This document shows, piece by piece, positions 61,427 through 64,000 of a stretch of 64,000 nt of DNA. The notes beneath the pieces were generated by a model. That model did not search any database. It saw nothing but the letters and a program-made list of their open reading frames with translations, and was not told the origin of the DNA. The DNA is taken from positions 2,730,501-2,794,500 of the forward strand of contig JALJCQ010000030.1 in NCBI GenBank assembly GCA_023091665.1, in the 5' to 3' direction. The first letter of the stretch is position 1. Each line of letters starts with the position of its first letter. The DNA comes from Pythium myriotylum. Lineage: Eukaryota; Oomycota; Peronosporomycetes; Pythiales; Pythiaceae. The translations under genes and the position numbers were made by a program.

Positions 61427-64000
61427 ATGCTGAAGCCTCAGTTGATTGGCGCGTTCATCGCGGCGCTACTGGCTAGCCCATCTTTGGCCCAAAATGCTGC
61501 GGTTCAAACGGGAAACTCGGATGGCACAACGACTCCTGCCCCGGCCCCAGAGCTCCCCAACTGGGTCGGACCTCGTGTCGGCAAGCCCCTCGACAACGCC
61601 TGCTACCGCAAGAGCTACATCACCACTAACAAGAAGTGTGCGACCGGATACAACTACGACAACGTGCTCACGTGCTGGACGCAATGTCCGATCGAGTACC
61701 CGGTCGAGTGCGGTATGGAGTGCATCCAGCAGAACAAGGACTGCACGAAGGAGATCTTGACCAAGGCATCCTCGGTCGTCAACGCGGTTCTCAACACGGC
61801 AACGGCGGGCGTCTTCGGTGAGCTCACCAAGGCCGCCAAGGGTGTGCAGACTGGCGTCCGCTGTGGTCAGCAGCTCTTCGGTGTGGTCAACAAGGTCGTG
61901 AGCCACATCAATGAGGTGGAGAGCGGCAAGGCCGATACGACCAAAGACCAGCTCCTCTACCTGCTCAACAAGTCCGACTTCGTCGTGTATGATCTACCGG
62001 TCGCCGTGGCAACCTGTCTTGGCAAGCCGGTTCCGGACGCCGCTAACCAGGCCAAGGAGATCGTGGACGCGGTCCAGGCCTTCGTCAACATGATCGTCAA
62101 CAAGAAGCTGAGCGGTGCCAACCTGCTCGACTTCAACACCTTCCTCGACGCGGCCAAGCAGGATGTGCCAGCTGTGTACAAGCCAGTTTCATCGCTCTCG
62201 GATAGCGACGCCGCCTACCTCAAGTCGCTCGCCGAGTCTGGCGTCACGTGTGGTAAGGACATCTACTCGGTCGTGAACAAGATCGTCGCGGCCGTCCAGT
62301 CTCTCAAGACGTCGACCCCTTCGAGCCCTGTGGACATCATCAAGTTCGCGGTGCTCAACTCGGACCTCGTGCTTAAGGAGCTGCCGGCGACCGTCGAGAA
62401 GTGCGTCAACTCGGCGACGGGTTTCTCCAGCCGTGATGAGATCATCAAGACGGTCCACACGATCATTGACCGAGTTGTGGAGGCGTCGAGCCAGAACGGT
62501 AACCCCGTGTCGACGGCGGACTACGCCATCACGATCACCAACATGGGTCTCGACGCCATCGCGCTCTTCGACCCCACAGGCATCGCTGCGATGGCCTCTG
62601 AGTTCGTCCAGCCCATCTGTGGCCCGACCGTGTACGTGGGAGAGATTGACAGTGGTCCGGCGGATCAGGCATTGGGTCTCAACACGATCGAGAAGGCCTT
62701 CCGCAACAGCACGGGCACGTGGACCAAGGGTGGTGATGGTCAGCTGCGTCTCAACTTCAACAGCGTGGACACGGAGAACGTCAACGTGAACGTTATCTCG
62801 GGTGGCCAGAAGGTGTACGAGGTCTCGGTGAAGAAGGGTCAGCAAGTGACGTGGACCAAGCCTCTGGCGGAGTTCCAGGGTAAGACGTTGTACTTGGACC
62901 GCTGGCGCCCTGGTTTCTTGGGTATTCCCGGCACGGGCGGTGGTTCACTTCTCGCGTGGGTCCCGAGCAACAACGGCAGTCTCGAGCTCGCCCTCCAGAT
63001 CAACCCGACAAGCGGCTCCAGCGACCAGGCAACCTCCACAGATAGCGAAACGAGATCTACGGATAACGCATCGGCTCCGTCACCAGATCAGAACGCTGCC
63101 GTCACCGCTGGCTCTGGTGGCTCGGCGGCGACCACACCGGCTCCGGCCCCAGTGCTCCCCAACTGGGTCGGACCTCGTGTCGGCAAGCCCCTCGACAACG
63201 CCTGCTACCGCAAGAGCTACATCACCACTAACAAGAAGTGTGCGACCGGATACAACTACGACAACGTGCTCACGTGCTGGACGCAATGTCCGATCGAGTA
63301 CCCGGTCGAGTGCGGTATGGAGTGCATCCAGCAGAACAAGGACTGCACGAAGGAGATCTTGACCAAGGCATCCTCGGTCGTCAACGCGGTTCTCAACACG
63401 GCAACGGCGGGCGTCTTCGGTGAGCTCACCAAGGCCGCCAAGGGTGTGCAGACTGGCGTCCGCTGTGGTCAGCAGCTCTTCGGTGTGGTCAACAAGGTCG
63501 TGAGCTACATCAATGAGGTGGAGAGCGGCAAGGCCGATACGACCAAAGACCAGCTCCTCTACCTGCTCAACAAGTCCGACTTCGTCGTGTATGATCTACC
63601 GGTCGCCGTGGCAACCTGTCTTGGCAAGCCGGTTCCGGACGCCGCTAACCAGGCCAAGGAGATCGTGGACGCGGTCCAGGCCTTCGTCAACATGATCGTC
63701 AACAAGAAGCTGAGCGGTGCCAACCTGCTCGACTTCAACACCTTCCTCGACGCGGCCAAGCAGGATGTGCCAGCTGTGTACAAGCCAGTTTCATCGCTCT
63801 CGGATAGCGACGCCGCCTACCTCAAGTCGCTCGCCGAGTCTGGCGTCACGTGTGGTAAGGACATCTACTCGGTCGTGAACAAGATCGTCGCGGCCGTCCA
63901 GTCTCTCAAGACGTCGACCCCTTCGAGCCCTGTGGACATCATCAAGTTCGCGGTGCTCAACTCGGACCTCGTGCTTAAGGAGCTGCCGGCGACCGTCGAG
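61427..64000 (+). CDS. Secreted cysteine-rich protein, tandem double-domain member (partial)
   Basis: ATG 61427 starts a signal peptide (21 residues, core LIGAFIAALLAS, cleavage before QNAAV), followed by the same domain as copies A and B (NWVGPRVGKPLDNACYRKSY ... DRWRPGFLGIPGTGGGSLL). Where A and B end, this protein continues through a Ser/Thr/Asp/Ala linker (SGSSDQATSTDSETRSTDN ...) into a second full copy starting again at LPNWVGPRVGKP (63155). The frame is open for all 858 codons to the window end, so the C terminus lies outside. The two units are offset by 1602 bp (534 codons). Relative to A and B it is clearly diverged at many residues but keeps the cysteine pattern. The ORF is missed if only stop-terminated frames are listed. 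Confidence 0.9.
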   Translation, partial: MLKPQLIGAFIAALLASPSLAQNAAVQTGNSDGTTTPAPAPELPNWVGPRVGKPLDNACYRKSYITTNKKCATGYNYDNVLTCWTQCPIEYPVECGMECIQQNKDCTKEILTKASSVVNAVLNTATAGVFGELTKAAKGVQTGVRCGQQLFGVVNKVVSHINEVESGKADTTKDQLLYLLNKSDFVVYDLPVAVATCLGKPVPDAANQAKEIVDAVQAFVNMIVNKKLSGANLLDFNTFLDAAKQDVPAVYKPVSSLSDSDAAYLKSLAESGVTCGKDIYSVVNKIVAAVQSLKTSTPSSPVDIIKFAVLNSDLVLKELPATVEKCVNSATGFSSRDEIIKTVHTIIDRVVEASSQNGNPVSTADYAITITNMGLDAIALFDPTGIAAMASEFVQPICGPTVYVGEIDSGPADQALGLNTIEKAFRNSTGTWTKGGDGQLRLNFNSVDTENVNVNVISGGQKVYEVSVKKGQQVTWTKPLAEFQGKTLYLDRWRPGFLGIPGTGGGSLLAWVPSNNGSLELALQINPTSGSSDQATSTDSETRSTDNASAPSPDQNAAVTAGSGGSAATTPAPAPVLPNWVGPRVGKPLDNACYRKSYITTNKKCATGYNYDNVLTCWTQCPIEYPVECGMECIQQNKDCTKEILTKASSVVNAVLNTATAGVFGELTKAAKGVQTGVRCGQQLFGVVNKVVSYINEVESGKADTTKDQLLYLLNKSDFVVYDLPVAVATCLGKPVPDAANQAKEIVDAVQAFVNMIVNKKLSGANLLDFNTFLDAAKQDVPAVYKPVSSLSDSDAAYLKSLAESGVTCGKDIYSVVNKIVAAVQSLKTSTPSSPVDIIKFAVLNSDLVLKELPATVE
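61541..64000 (+). repeat. In-frame tandem repeat with 1602-bp period
   Basis: 61541-62398 and 63143-64000 (858 bp compared) are almost identical: I see two substitutions, GAG/GTG at about 61550 (Glu/Val) and CAC/TAC at about 61900 (His/Tyr). This points to a very recent internal duplication or ongoing conversion. The second unit is cut by the window edge. Confidence 0.93.

Noticed and set aside
1..64000. CRISPR arrays, bacterial operons, tRNA or rRNA genes
   Set aside because: No regularly spaced short repeats, no ribosome binding sites or operon structure, and no tRNA cloverleaf or rRNA sequence was noticed; introns and Inr promoters show a eukaryotic nuclear region.

Overview
The window looks like an oomycete (Peronosporales-type, Phytophthora-like) nuclear genome segment. 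The evidence is three things together: short GT-AG introns of 59 to 69 nt, core promoters of the oomycete Inr type (TCATT...CAATT) about 45 to 60 bp upstream of short 5' leaders, and a transposon repertoire typical of these genomes (Ty3/Gypsy elements with a second RNase H, DIRS-like, Crypton, Helitron2-like, MULE, PIF/Harbinger, hAT, Tc1/mariner, pogo, piggyBac, LINE). No database search was possible; family calls rest on recognisable motifs.

Layout. A secreted cysteine-rich protein gene (1140-2777) and its near-identical paralogue (56855-58492) mark the two ends of a 53 kb nest made almost entirely of transposable elements. A third, more diverged family member (61427 to beyond the window end) contains an in-frame tandem duplication of the whole mature domain.

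From left to right the nest holds: a DIRS-like retroelement on the minus strand (about 3.1-20.0 kb), split by a Ty3/Gypsy insertion with 712-bp LTRs (Gypsy-1, 4658-15959, 4-bp target duplication) and carrying a 5'-truncated LINE just upstream of its first ORF (20122-21915, 18-bp target duplication); a hAT element (22294-30475) split by a second Gypsy with 740-bp LTRs (Gypsy-2, 23982-30363); a Tc1-like element with about 36-bp inverted repeats (30558-33593) that encloses a pogo-like transposase remnant; a small three-exon zinc-finger gene (33896-34516, minus), the only gene-like non-transposon locus inside the nest; a truncated third Gypsy (34515-39137); a MULE with a linked Ulp1-type protease ORF (about 39138-44941, minus) that is itself hit by a 395-bp MITE; a DOT1-like methyltransferase fragment (45541-45937, minus); a Helitron (about 46.1-53.2 kb) containing a two-gene PIF/Harbinger element and a piggyBac fragment; and an uninterrupted Crypton tyrosine-recombinase gene (54031-55902).

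Most transposon genes are broken by frameshifts, stops or nested insertions. Exceptions that read open are the Crypton recombinase, the Ulp1-type protease and the DIRS ORF1. Two Gypsy insertions look young by LTR identity but each lacks a different part of integrase, suggesting movement in trans. Several long poly-G tracts sit inside or beside element genes and coincide with frame breaks. The zinc-finger gene, the DOT1 fragment and a degenerate coding stretch at 59537-60235 are the host-like remnants.
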